This document shows, in pieces, positions 15,625 to 23,517 of a DNA stretch of 64,000 nucleotides. Under the pieces are notes generated by a model. That model had not been told where the DNA came from, ran no database searches, and worked only from the letters and a program-made list of their open reading frames with translations. The stretch is from Chloroflexota bacterium (lineage in GTDB: Bacteria > Chloroflexota > Anaerolineae > JAAYZQ01), in contig JAGVRI010000001.1 of the NCBI GenBank assembly GCA_018606645.1, positions 1 to 64,000 of the forward strand, written 5' to 3'. The position numbers and the translations under genes were made by a program. The stretch's first letter is position 1. Each line of letters starts with the position of its first letter.

Positions 15625-16684
15625 TCTGCTCACCGGTTGGGGCGAGCCGCGCTTCCGGGCGGATCAGGTCTGGCGCTGGCTGTACCGCTCCCGGGTCGCC
15701 GCATTTGAGGCCATGGAGAACCTGCCGGGCCGGTTGCGGGCTCGCCTGGCGGCGGAAACCGATGTCCACCTGCTCACCCCTCTGGCCGAGCAGGTCTCGG
15801 CCAACGGTCAAACGCGAAAGGTATTGTTCCGCCTGCGGGATGGAAACACGATCGAGAGCGTCTTGATGTCCTATCGCCAGCGGCGGACGGCCTGCCTTTC
15901 GACCCAGGTGGGGTGTGGTCTGGGCTGCGTCTTTTGCGCGACGGGACAGGGTGGCCTGGTGCGGAACCTTTCGGCCGGCGAGATTGTGGCGCAGGCCATC
16001 CACTTTGCCCGGGAGGTGGACCGCGCGCGGCGCGGGCTGGCCGGCCAGCCCGGAGTCAACGTGCCGGACTCGGAACACCCCCTCACCCACATCGTATTGA
16101 TGGGCATGGGGGAACCCCTGGCCAACTATGAAGCCACCTGGCAGGCCATCGAAACGCTGACCGATGCGCGGGGCTACGGCCTGGGGGCGCGGCGGATCAC
16201 CCTCTCGACGGTTGGCTTGGTGCCGGGCATCCGCAGACTGGCCCAGGAGAGCCTGCCGATCAACCTGGCCGTGTCGCTCCACGCGCCGGATGACGAGCTG
16301 CGCAACCGGTTGGTGCCGGTGAACCAGCGCTATCCGCTGCGCGAACTGCTGGCCGCCGTCCGCGAGTATATCGAGAAGACGGGACGACGGGTCAGCTTTG
16401 AATATGCGCTCATCGCCGGGGTCAACGATTCGCCGGCCCAGGCCCGTCGGCTGGCCGAGCAACTGCGTGGCTTGTTATGTCATGTGAACGTCATCCCCCT
16501 GAACCCCACCCCAGGTTCGCCCTACCGGCCCTCGCCGCGCGAGCGGGTCTATGCCTTCTGCACCGAGCTGGAAGCGGCCGGCATCCCGACGACGGTGCGG
16601 ATGCGGCGGGGGATTGACATCGAGGCCGGCTGTGGTCAGTTGCGCCGCCGGGAGGTGGGCCATCCGGACAGCATGGCCCTGTGA
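15575..16684 (+). CDS. rlmN: Dual-specificity 23S rRNA A2503/tRNA A37 C2-methyltransferase RlmN
   Basis: A 369-residue radical SAM methyltransferase. The 4Fe-4S motif [14 protein letters not shown] lies near 113-126, [11 protein letters not shown] near 180, and the second catalytic cysteine sits in the C-terminal [10 protein letters not shown]. The N-terminal helical domain ([16 protein letters not shown] near 17) is typical. The start ATG at 15575 lies inside the HAD gene. It differs from Cfr in its C-terminal sequence and housekeeping operon context. Confidence 0.94.
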   Translation: MGERIALYDLTYQQLTDLLTGWGEPRFRADQVWRWLYRSRVAAFEAMENLPGRLRARLAAETDVHLLTPLAEQVSANGQTRKVLFRLRDGNTIESVLMSYRQRRTACLSTQVGCGLGCVFCATGQGGLVRNLSAGEIVAQAIHFAREVDRARRGLAGQPGVNVPDSEHPLTHIVLMGMGEPLANYEATWQAIETLTDARGYGLGARRITLSTVGLVPGIRRLAQESLPINLAVSLHAPDDELRNRLVPVNQRYPLRELLAAVREYIEKTGRRVSFEYALIAGVNDSPAQARRLAEQLRGLLCHVNVIPLNPTPGSPYRPSPRERVYAFCTELEAAGIPTTVRMRRGIDIEAGCGQLRRREVGHPDSMAL

Positions 16685-16767
16685 CACAGCCGTGACTCAG
16701 GAATCCGGCACGTAGCTTTCCCAGATCAGGGTTTGCGCGGGGTGGTGATTCCGCAGTCCAGAGTGTT

Positions 16768-17424
16768 TCACCCTTCCACTTTGGCGCCGCATTCGGCGCA
16801 GAATTTGGCCCCAGGGATCAACTCCGCGCCGCATTGGGTACAATGCCGTACCGCCTGGATCTTGGCCCCACATTCCGGGCAGAACTTGACATTGGCCGCC
16901 AGGGGAGCGTTGCAGTTGGGGCAGGTGGCCCGCACGCCGGCCCGCCAACTGGCCTCCTTGAGCATCTCCCGGTCTTCCTCGGCCACTTTGGAGTGGGCCC
17001 AGACCTCCTCCACCGTGCGGCTGGCCTGCGCCGCCGCCATCTCCACTCCCAGGTCCGGGGCGCACTCCTTGCACAGGCCTTTCTTCTGATTCCAGCAGCT
17101 CTTGCGACATACCCAGGAGGAGCAACGAGGACACTGGATAAAGTCGGGTTTGAGTTCCTCCATCGCCTTGGTAAAGGCGTCATCATGGGCCTTCTCCCAG
17201 GCAGCGGAGCGAGCTCGCTCGCCGAGATCGGCGGCCCGCCCGAACACCCCACCAAACAGGCTGCCGGCAGCATCCAAGGCGCTCGACACCGTTCCCAGAG
17301 CTGACGGCCGGAAACGAGTGCGGTAGCCGGTTCCACACCGATCGCAGTAGAACTCGAATTGAAACCCCTGGTCCGTGCTTAGGTCTGAGTAGTTGCGCGT
17401 GAACTCGATCTTGTCGCTCATCAT
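16768..17424 (-). CDS. Multi-zinc-ribbon protein of unknown function
   Basis: A 218-residue soluble protein with an N-terminal YCDRCGTGYRTRF knuckle (about 22-34), a central CPRCSSWVCRKSCW and CKEC cluster (about 98-120), and two C-terminal double zinc ribbons CPNCNAPL/FCPECGAK and CTQCGAEL/FCAECGAK (about 160-215). Between them is a glycine/alanine-rich stretch FGGVFGRAADLGERA that may be amphipathic. AGGAG precedes two consecutive ATGs; I use the first. A strong promoter is predicted at 17522-17550. It resembles bacterial proteins with double zinc ribbons whose function is not known. Confidence 0.75.
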   Translation of the reverse strand: MMSDKIEFTRNYSDLSTDQGFQFEFYCDRCGTGYRTRFRPSALGTVSSALDAAGSLFGGVFGRAADLGERARSAAWEKAHDDAFTKAMEELKPDFIQCPRCSSWVCRKSCWNQKKGLCKECAPDLGVEMAAAQASRTVEEVWAHSKVAEEDREMLKEASWRAGVRATCPNCNAPLAANVKFCPECGAKIQAVRHCTQCGAELIPGAKFCAECGAKVEG

Positions 17425-17521
17425 CCTTTCTCCTCTCTGGTCCGTGGATATGGCTGGCCTCACCAGCCTGCCTGATCGGACTTGTCTCGGGCGACCGACA
17501 AAAGACAGCCGGATGAGGGTC

Positions 17522-17550
17522 ATTATAGAATGAATGTTCCGATCCGTCAA
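17522..17550 (-). promoter_or_regulatory. Predicted promoter for the zinc-ribbon gene
   Basis: Minus strand TTGACG (17550-17545), a 17-base spacer and TATAAT (17527-17522). The leader is about 90 bases. Confidence 0.75.
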
Positions 17551-17575
17551 GTCAGGCGCAGGCACCCCCGAGGCC

Positions 17576-17632
17576 GCCCGGTCCAGCACCCAAGGCGGTC
17601 CCGGCTGAAGCCTCGACTCCCGACGCAAGGAT
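17576..17632. repeat. Partial copy of the hairpin repeat family (GGCTGAAGCCTCGACTCCC half)
   Basis: Only the second half of the repeat core (GGCTGAAGCCTCGACTCCCG) is present. It shares this half with full copies at 17795, 50076, 50230 and 59306. Confidence 0.5.
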
Positions 17633-17645
17633 TGTTTGCGTCAGC

Positions 17646-17674
17646 TTGACTTGAGCCCCAGATCACTCTATAAT
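17646..17674 (+). promoter_or_regulatory. Predicted promoter for the Sua5/glycosyltransferase operon
   Basis: TTGACT at 17646-17651, a 17-base spacer and TATAAT at 17669-17674. Transcription would begin near 17681 and read through the repeat at 17723-17871 before reaching the gene at 17881, giving a 200-base structured leader. Confidence 0.7.
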
Positions 17675-17722
17675 CTGTGGAAACCCCACACGGGAAGTGG
17701 GCAAAGGCGTAGAGGAGTTGCC

Positions 17723-17871
17723 ATGCCCGGTGGGGCGCCACGAGGGATGAAAATATCCAGGAGCCGCTGGCGGAGGCCTTGACTCCGGGTGGGGGAGTGG
17801 AGCCTTCAGGCGGTTGACCGGCTGAAGCCTAGACTCCCGCGCGGGGGGAGCGGTCTATTTTCAAGGAACGG
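17723..17871 (+). repeat. Intergenic hairpin repeat, full copy
   Basis: A composite repeat. It opens with ATGCCCGG..GCCACGAGGGATGAAAAT (17723-17755) and continues to an imperfect palindrome (17795-17836) in which GAGTGGAGCCTTCAGGCGGT pairs with its partner at 16 of 20 positions. It ends with GGGGAGCGGTCTATTTTC. Related copies lie at 48301-48420, 50004-50117, 50220-50345 and 59242-59385. The AGGAG-ATG at its left edge could open a short peptide of about 17 codons. Confidence 0.8.
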
Positions 17872-17880
17872 GTACCGCTT

Positions 17881-18504
17881 GTGCAGACTATGATACTTTC
17901 CATCCAGACGCCCGACGCTCTGGAACGGGCGGTGCAGGCCCTGCGACAGGGAGAGGCGATCGCCTTTCCGACCGATACGGTCTACGGGGTCGGGGCGCAC
18001 GCTTTCTTGCCCGACGCCGTGCGCCGGTTATACGAGGTCAAAGAACGGCCGTTGCAGGTGCCGATCCCGCTCCTCCTGCCCGACGCCCGGGCCATGGAGC
18101 AGGTGTGTGAGGAGGTTCCTCCCCTGGCCCGGGAGATCGCCGCCCATTTCTGGCCGGGCGCGTTGAGCCTGGTCCTGCGCCGGTCGCCCCGGGTGCCCGA
18201 TATCGTCACCGCCGGCGGCCCCACCGTCGCCGTACGGGTGCCCGATCACCCCTGGGTGCGCGAACTGTGCCGTTGCCTGGGAGCGCCCCTGGCGGCAACC
18301 AGCGCCAACCGCCACCGGGAAGCAGAGCCGGTCACAGCGGCAGAGGTCCAGGCAGCGCTAGGGGGGCGCATCCCGCTCATTATTGACGGCGGACGCTGTC
18401 CAGGTGGGGTGCCATCCACCGTGCTCGACCTCACCGTTTCACCGCCGGCCATCCTGCGCCCCGGTCCGGTCACGGCCGAACAGTTGGCGCCCTGGCTTGG
18501 GTAG
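17881..18504 (+). CDS. tsaC: L-threonylcarbamoyladenylate synthase (Sua5/YrdC family)
   Basis: A 207-residue enzyme that makes threonylcarbamoyl-AMP for the t6A37 modification of ANN-decoding tRNAs. Motifs: FPTDTVYGVGAHA near 30, VKERPLQVPIPLLL near 52, HFWPGALSLVLRR near 90, VAVRVPDHPW near 118 and APLAATSANRH near 135. It is the short form without the Sua5 C-terminal domain. I use the GTG at 17881; an ATG at 17890 is the alternative. It is 15 bases before a glycosyltransferase gene, with a promoter at 17646-17674. Confidence 0.9.
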   Translation: MQTMILSIQTPDALERAVQALRQGEAIAFPTDTVYGVGAHAFLPDAVRRLYEVKERPLQVPIPLLLPDARAMEQVCEEVPPLAREIAAHFWPGALSLVLRRSPRVPDIVTAGGPTVAVRVPDHPWVRELCRCLGAPLAATSANRHREAEPVTAAEVQAALGGRIPLIIDGGRCPGGVPSTVLDLTVSPPAILRPGPVTAEQLAPWLG

Positions 18505-18519
18505 AGAAGGATTGGAACG

Positions 18520-19653
18520 ATGCTCATTGGCATTGACGCCAGTCGAGCAACGGCGGAACGGCGCACCGGTACCGAAACCTATTCGCTCCACCTGATCCGG
18601 GAGCTACTTGCCCTGGCCCAGGAGCACCGCTTTCGCCTCTACTTCAATCGGGCTCCAGCGCCGGGGCTCTTTGCGGACCGGGCCGAACTGCGCATCCTCC
18701 CCTTCCCCAGGCTGTGGACCCACATCCGACTCTCCTGGGAAATGCTCACCCAGCCGCCGGACCTGCTCTTTGTCCCCTCCCACGTCTTGCCTCTGGTCCA
18801 TCCGGCGCGCAGCGTGGTCACCATCCACGACTTGGGCTACCTCTACTATCCGCAGGCCCATACCTTGTCTCAGAACCTCTACCTGCGCTGGTCCACCCGA
18901 TACAACGCCCGGCAGGCTTCGCGCATTCTAGCCGATTCCGAGGCCACCCGCCAGGACCTGATCCATCGCTATGGCATCCCGGCCGACAAGATCGTGCGGG
19001 TCTATCCCGGCCGGGATGAGAGCCTGGCGCCGGTGACCAACCCGGCGGTGCTGTCCATGGTGCGTGAGCGCTATGGCGTGAGAGGACCCTATCTCCTCTA
19101 TATCGGCACGCTCCATCCCCGCAAGAACCTGGTGCGCCTCATCCAGGCGTTTGCCTCCCTCCTTCAGTCCCTGACGAGCAGTTCCCAGCCGCCGGCCGCC
19201 GACCTTCGTCTGGTGCTGGCCGGTCAGAAAGGCTGGCTGGTTGACGACATCCTGGCCCAGGTCCGTCGACTGAAGTTGCAGGACCGGGTGATCATGACCG
19301 GATATGTGCCGGATACCGATCTTCCGGCGCTGCTGAGCGGCGCGCTGGCCTTTGTCTTTCCCTCGCTCTACGAAGGCTTTGGCCTGCCGGTCCTGGAGGC
19401 GATGGCCTGTGGCACTCCGGTGGTCTGTTCGAACACCTCGTCGCTGCCGGAGGTGGCCGGCGAGGCGGCGTTGCTGGTTGACCCGCTGGACACCGAGGCC
19501 CTGGCGCAGGCTCTGGAGCAGGTTGTGACCGATGGGGCGTTGCGGCAACGCCTGGTCGAGCGGGGATTCGACCAGGTGCAGCGTTTCTCATGGCGGCGCT
19601 GCGCAGAGGAAACGCTTCAGGTTTTGGAGGAGGTAGGCCGTGGAGTCGATTGA
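18520..19653 (+). CDS. Glycosyltransferase family 4 (GT-B fold)
   Basis: A 377-residue retaining glycosyltransferase. The N-terminal Rossmann domain begins MLIGIDASRATAERRTGTET. The acceptor-side marker VTIHDLGYLYYP is near 105, the nucleotide-sugar domain starts LLYIGTLHPRKNLVRLI near 190, and the donor-binding motif YEGFGLPVLEAMACGTPVV lies near 285. It overlaps the following WecG/TagA-type gene by 14 bases, so the pair likely acts in one surface-polysaccharide or glycolipid pathway. Confidence 0.9.
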   Translation: MLIGIDASRATAERRTGTETYSLHLIRELLALAQEHRFRLYFNRAPAPGLFADRAELRILPFPRLWTHIRLSWEMLTQPPDLLFVPSHVLPLVHPARSVVTIHDLGYLYYPQAHTLSQNLYLRWSTRYNARQASRILADSEATRQDLIHRYGIPADKIVRVYPGRDESLAPVTNPAVLSMVRERYGVRGPYLLYIGTLHPRKNLVRLIQAFASLLQSLTSSSQPPAADLRLVLAGQKGWLVDDILAQVRRLKLQDRVIMTGYVPDTDLPALLSGALAFVFPSLYEGFGLPVLEAMACGTPVVCSNTSSLPEVAGEAALLVDPLDTEALAQALEQVVTDGALRQRLVERGFDQVQRFSWRRCAEETLQVLEEVGRGVD

Positions 19654-20380
19654 GGTCCTGGGGGTGCGGGTGGATAGCGCCACCTATCAGGACCTGCTGG
19701 AACGGGTGGACGCATTTGTCGCCAGCCGGCAGCCCCACCAGATCGTTACCCTCAACCCAGAGATGCTGGTCATGGCCCACGACAATCCCGATTTTCGGCG
19801 CATCCTGAACGCCGCCGACCTGAATGTAGCTGACGGGGTGGGCCTGATCCTGGCGGCTCGCTGGCTGAGGCGCCCCCTGCCGGAGCGGGTAACCGGCTCG
19901 GATGGCATCTACCGACTGGCTGCCTATTGTGCGCAGCGAGGCTACCGCCCCTTTTTCCTGGGAGCTGCGCCTGGGGTGGCCGAAATCGTCGCCCAACGGT
20001 TGACGGCCGCGTTCCCGGGTCTGGAGGTGGCCGGGACATACGCCGGTTCGCCTCGGGAGGACGAGGCAGAGGAGATCATCGCCCGGGTCCGGGCCACCCG
20101 CCCGGACCTGTTACTGGTGGCCTATGGCGTGCCGGCCGAAGAACAATGGATCGCTCGCCATCGGGACCGCCTCGGCGTGCCGGTGATGATCGGGGTTGGA
20201 GGGGCCTTTGATTTTGTGGCCGGCGTTACCCGGCGGGCGCCGGTCTGGATGCGTCGCGTGGGCCTGGAGTGGCTGCATCGGCTGATCCAGGAGCCGTGGC
20301 GGTGGCGCCGGCAACTGGCCCTGCCCCGTTTCGTCGCACTGGTCTTCCGCCAAAAGTTTGCCCGACGGAGAAGACGGTGA
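19640..20380 (+). CDS. WecG/TagA/CpsF family glycosyltransferase (GT26)
   Basis: A 246-residue member of GT26, which adds sugars such as N-acetylmannosamine(uronic acid) to undecaprenyl-linked acceptors at the inner face of the membrane. Motifs: VTLNPEMLVMAHDNPDF near 34, DGVGLILAARWL near 66, FFLGAAPGVAE near 105, GVPAEEQWIARH near 160 and GVGGAFDFVAGV near 185, ending in a basic tail. The GTG at 19640 has AGGAGG nearby and lies within the preceding glycosyltransferase gene. Confidence 0.92.
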   Translation: MESIEVLGVRVDSATYQDLLERVDAFVASRQPHQIVTLNPEMLVMAHDNPDFRRILNAADLNVADGVGLILAARWLRRPLPERVTGSDGIYRLAAYCAQRGYRPFFLGAAPGVAEIVAQRLTAAFPGLEVAGTYAGSPREDEAEEIIARVRATRPDLLLVAYGVPAEEQWIARHRDRLGVPVMIGVGGAFDFVAGVTRRAPVWMRRVGLEWLHRLIQEPWRWRRQLALPRFVALVFRQKFARRRRR

Positions 20381-20422
20381 CCGCGATTCAGCTGGAAGTG
20401 GTAGGAGCAAGAGGCAGGACCC

Positions 20423-20455
20423 AGCCTCACGCAGGTTCCTAACCTGCGGGAGGCT
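20423..20455. repeat. Hairpin repeat of the GCAGGTT/AACCTGC family
   Basis: AGCCTCACGCAGGTT and AACCTGCGGGAGGCT form a stem around CCT. Similar hairpins lie at 25474-25512 and 48267-48295. Confidence 0.65.
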
Positions 20456-20482
20456 ATGACAGACCTCACCTCATCCCTCCGT

Positions 20483-20520
20483 CCCCCTTCCCCTCTCCGC
20501 CGGCGGAGAGGGGAAGGGGG
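20483..20520. repeat. Perfect 38-base palindrome rich in C/T and G/A
   Basis: Two 19-base arms are perfectly complementary with no loop, centred on CCGG, and flanking bases extend the pairing imperfectly to about 20463-20540. It lies just before the M20 peptidase gene. Relatives: 32170-32203, 32268-32290 and 50170-50195. Confidence 0.75.
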
Positions 20521-20561
20521 TGAGGGGGTAGAGGTGAGGTAACTTCCAAGGAGGAAACACG

Positions 20562-21743
20562 ATGAACGGTACAGAACTGTGGAATCTGGTGGAATCCCAT
20601 CGAGAGGAACTGGTCGCCTTCACCCAGCGGTTGGTCCAGACGCCGAGTATGCCTGGACAGGAGGGCGCCGTCGCCGCGCTGGTCCAGGCGGAGATGAAGC
20701 GCCTGGGCTACGACGAGGTGTGGGTGGACGAAGTAGGCAACGTCATCGGCCAGACCGCCGGCGGCGACGGACCTTCGCTGATGCTGAACGCTCACATGGA
20801 TCATGTGGATGCCGGCGATCCGGCTCGTTGGCCCTGCCCGCCGTTCAGCGGCGAGGTGCGCGATGGTGAACTGTGGGGCCGGGGGTCGGTGGACATGAAG
20901 GGTGCGCTGGCGGCGATGGTCTATGCCGGGGGGCTGGTCAGGCAGTGCGGCGTTCCCCTGCCAGCCAGCCTCTATGTGAGCGCCGTGGTTCAGGAGGAGG
21001 TAGGAGGGCTCGGCGCGCGACACCTGGCCCGCGCTCTGCCGGTGCAGCGGGTCATCGTCGGCGAAGCGAGTCAGAACCAGTTGCGGCGCGGCCATCGCGG
21101 CCGGGTGGAACTGATCGCCCACTGGGAGGGCCGGTCGGTCCATGCCTCCATGCCCGATCTGGGGGTGAACCCCCATTTCTCCGTGGCGCGCTTCATCCAA
21201 GGGGTGCGGGAGCTGCCGATGGCCACCGACCCCGACTACGGGGCATCCACCGTTGCTCCTACCTGCATCCGCAGCGAACCGACCAGCGCCAACGTCACGC
21301 CCGGCGCGGTGCATCTGGTGCTCGATTGGCGCAACATCCCCGGCGAGGGAGCGGAGGAGATCACCGCCAAATTGCAGGACCTGGTGGACCACTGCCTCGA
21401 ACCGGGGTGCCGGGGATGGATCGAGATCGCCTCCAAAGAACTGGTCAGCTATACCGGCGTCCGGGCGGTATACCCCGACCTGTTCCCCTCCTTCACCACC
21501 GCTGCCGATCATCCCTGGTTGCTCAAGGCCCAGGAGGTCCTCTCCTCGGTGCTGGGTCGGAGCGTGCCGATCGGCACCTGGCGTTTTGCCACCGACGGGG
21601 GCCATTTCGCCGAGGCGGGCATGACGGTCATCGGCTTGGGGCCCGGAGATGACCGGCTGGTGCATACCGTGGAGGAACGGCTGCCGGTGGAGCAGCTCCT
21701 GGAGAGCACCGTGGCCTATATGGCTCTGGCCCTGAACCCATAA
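20562..21743 (+). CDS. M20 family metallopeptidase/deacylase (ArgE/DapE-like)
   Basis: A 393-residue di-zinc hydrolase. Motifs: LMLNAHMDHVDAGD near 75 (metal histidine), LWGRGSVDMKGALAAM near 107, VVQEEVGGLGARHL near 143 with the general-base glutamate, VIVGEAS near 166, and the C-terminal metal histidine in DRLVHTVEERLPVEQL near 365. The dimerisation domain spans about 180-295. Substrates may be N-acyl amino acids or peptides; specificity is not evident. AAGGAGG precedes the ATG by seven bases. Confidence 0.88.
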   Translation: MNGTELWNLVESHREELVAFTQRLVQTPSMPGQEGAVAALVQAEMKRLGYDEVWVDEVGNVIGQTAGGDGPSLMLNAHMDHVDAGDPARWPCPPFSGEVRDGELWGRGSVDMKGALAAMVYAGGLVRQCGVPLPASLYVSAVVQEEVGGLGARHLARALPVQRVIVGEASQNQLRRGHRGRVELIAHWEGRSVHASMPDLGVNPHFSVARFIQGVRELPMATDPDYGASTVAPTCIRSEPTSANVTPGAVHLVLDWRNIPGEGAEEITAKLQDLVDHCLEPGCRGWIEIASKELVSYTGVRAVYPDLFPSFTTAADHPWLLKAQEVLSSVLGRSVPIGTWRFATDGGHFAEAGMTVIGLGPGDDRLVHTVEERLPVEQLLESTVAYMALALNP

Positions 21744-21768
21744 GGGCTGATCACAGGCCGGGGGCCGT

Positions 21769-21797
21769 TTGAGCGGAACCCGGTCTTGTGATAGAAT
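21769..21797 (+). promoter_or_regulatory. Predicted promoter for the kinase/NUDIX/amylase group
   Basis: TTGAGC at 21769-21774, a 17-base spacer and TAGAAT at 21792-21797. The leader to the ATG at 21814 would be only about 10 bases. Confidence 0.55.
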
Positions 21798-21813
21798 GCG
21801 CCCGTTTGGTCCG

Positions 21814-22488
21814 ATGAACAAGAACGGGCTGCTACGCGAGTCAAACGGGGCAGGAGCGGGGTCCGATGCCCTAGCGGCGGGACGCCTGAGCCTGCTGCGC
21901 AAGTTGATGCACCTGGCGATGACATTAGTGCCGGCGGCCGGCTGGCTGGTTTCGCGCCAGGCGGCCCTGCTGCTGGCTGCTGCATTGTTGGCCGCGTCGC
22001 TGGCGCTGGAGGGGGTGCGCCGAGGCTGGCCAGCGGTCAATCGTCTACTGTGGCGCTTGTTGCCCAGCGTGTTCCGCGCCTGGGAGGGCCGGGCGGTGCT
22101 GGGGTCTACCTGGCTGGCCATCGGTCTGGCGCTGACCGCCTTCCTGTGGGACTCGGATATCGGCGGCACGGCCATCCTATTTCTGGTCTGGGGGGACCCG
22201 GCTGCCGAGGTAGTGGGACGCCGGTGGGGTCATCGGGGAGCGGGCAAGACGCTGGTGGGTAGCCTGGGCTGCCTGGCCGCCTGCCTGGTGGCCGGTATGG
22301 TGGGCGTTGGGCTGGGAGGGCTCAGCCCCTGGTCGGTAGGGGCCGGCGCCCTGGTGGCGACGGCGGTCGAGCGGTGGTCTCCGCCGCCGGATGATAACCT
22401 GTGGATGCCGGTCTTGTCGGGACTGGCCATCGCCCTGACCCAACTGGGGAGAGGAGAGACAGTGAAATGGTTCCCAATCGCCGGCTGA
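21814..22488 (+). CDS. Polyprenol/phytol/diacylglycerol kinase-like integral membrane protein
   Basis: A 224-residue membrane protein with about six hydrophobic segments. It resembles the dolichol kinase/phytol kinase/CDP-diacylglycerol synthase-like family: SLLRKLMHLAMTLVPAAGW near the N-terminus and the motif FLVWGDPAAEVVGRRWG near 125, followed by GKTLVGSLGCLAA, which is the family nucleotide-binding region. The exact lipid alcohol substrate is unknown. The start at ATG 21814 is placed downstream of the promoter; no clear ribosome site is seen. The 3' end overlaps the NUDIX gene by 22 bases. Confidence 0.78.
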   Translation: MNKNGLLRESNGAGAGSDALAAGRLSLLRKLMHLAMTLVPAAGWLVSRQAALLLAAALLAASLALEGVRRGWPAVNRLLWRLLPSVFRAWEGRAVLGSTWLAIGLALTAFLWDSDIGGTAILFLVWGDPAAEVVGRRWGHRGAGKTLVGSLGCLAACLVAGMVGVGLGGLSPWSVGAGALVATAVERWSPPPDDNLWMPVLSGLAIALTQLGRGETVKWFPIAG

Positions 22489-23477
22489 ACCCGAAACATG
22501 GACCACGAACCTGCGGGCCGGGCCGCTCGATCGAGGTGTATGTAGCCGCGCTGATCGTGCGTGAGGGCGCATTGCTCCTGCTGCGCAGTGAGGCGGCCGT
22601 CGATCCGTGGGCGAACGCCTGGCGCCTTCCCGGGGGCCGCTATAGCGGCGATGAGCCACCGTCGGCGACGGTCGTCCGCGCCATCCGCGAAGAGATGGGA
22701 TGGTCGGCGCAGGCTGGTCGGGTGATCGATGCCCGCTTTTTCGACGAGGCCCCCTGGGGCGAGGGCCTGTTGCTGGTCTATGAGGCGATCATCGCCGGGG
22801 AGGACCGGGAAGGAGAACCGGATCCGACCTTGGAGGCAGGCTTTTTCCTTCCCGAGCAGCTCCCGAAACCTCTGGCGGGGGGCGGCCACCAACCGGCCAT
22901 TCTGGCCTGGCAGGCGCGCGCCCTCGACCGCTGGCAGGCTGGCCTGCCGCCACGCTACTGCCCCCACTGCGCCCACTTGCTGGAGGAGCGAGAAGCGTTC
23001 GACCGGCTGCGGCCGGTCTGTCCGGTCTGTGGTTTCATCTATTTTCGCGACCCCAAGGCGGGGGTCTCGGTCATGGTCGAGCAGGAGGGGCAGATTTTGC
23101 TGGTGCAACGGGCGATCGAACCGGGGCGGGGTCTGTGGGGCCTGCCCTCTGGATTCATTGAATGGGACGAATCGGCAGAGCAGGCAGCTATCCGCGAGTG
23201 CTGGGAAGAAACCGGGTTGATCGTGGACCGCGTGCAACTGTTGGAGGTGACCCATTACTCCGAGGATTTCCGTGGGCCGGGCATCAACCTGACCTTCCGC
23301 GCCGAGGTCGTCGGCGGTCGCCTGCAGCCGGGCAATGAAGTGATGGCCGTCGGTTTCTTTCCTCCAGCCGGGTTGCCCTCGCCCGACCAGATCGCCTTTG
23401 CCAGTCACCGCCGCCTGCTGGAAGAGTGGCGGAACTCTATCGCCCATGGGAGGGTATCTGATCTTGCTGAACAGTGA
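22467..23477 (+). CDS. Tandem NUDIX hydrolase with a central zinc ribbon
   Basis: A 336-residue protein with two NUDIX domains (about 20-160 and 205-320) separated by a zinc ribbon CPHCAHLL..CPVCGF near 168-192. The second domain has a full NUDIX box, GFIEWDESAEQAAIRECWEE, which coordinates magnesium. The first keeps spacing but reads RAIREEMGW where REUXEE is expected, so one glutamate is replaced by alanine. The zinc ribbon plus second domain resembles NudC-type or ADP-ribose pyrophosphatase proteins. The ATG at 22467 is preceded by GAGGAGAG. Confidence 0.85.
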   Translation: MVPNRRLNPKHGPRTCGPGRSIEVYVAALIVREGALLLLRSEAAVDPWANAWRLPGGRYSGDEPPSATVVRAIREEMGWSAQAGRVIDARFFDEAPWGEGLLLVYEAIIAGEDREGEPDPTLEAGFFLPEQLPKPLAGGGHQPAILAWQARALDRWQAGLPPRYCPHCAHLLEEREAFDRLRPVCPVCGFIYFRDPKAGVSVMVEQEGQILLVQRAIEPGRGLWGLPSGFIEWDESAEQAAIRECWEETGLIVDRVQLLEVTHYSEDFRGPGINLTFRAEVVGGRLQPGNEVMAVGFFPPAGLPSPDQIAFASHRRLLEEWRNSIAHGRVSDLAEQ

Positions 23478-23517
23478 CCCACTGCCATTGACCATCGAAG
23501 GGAGGCAAGATGCTGCG

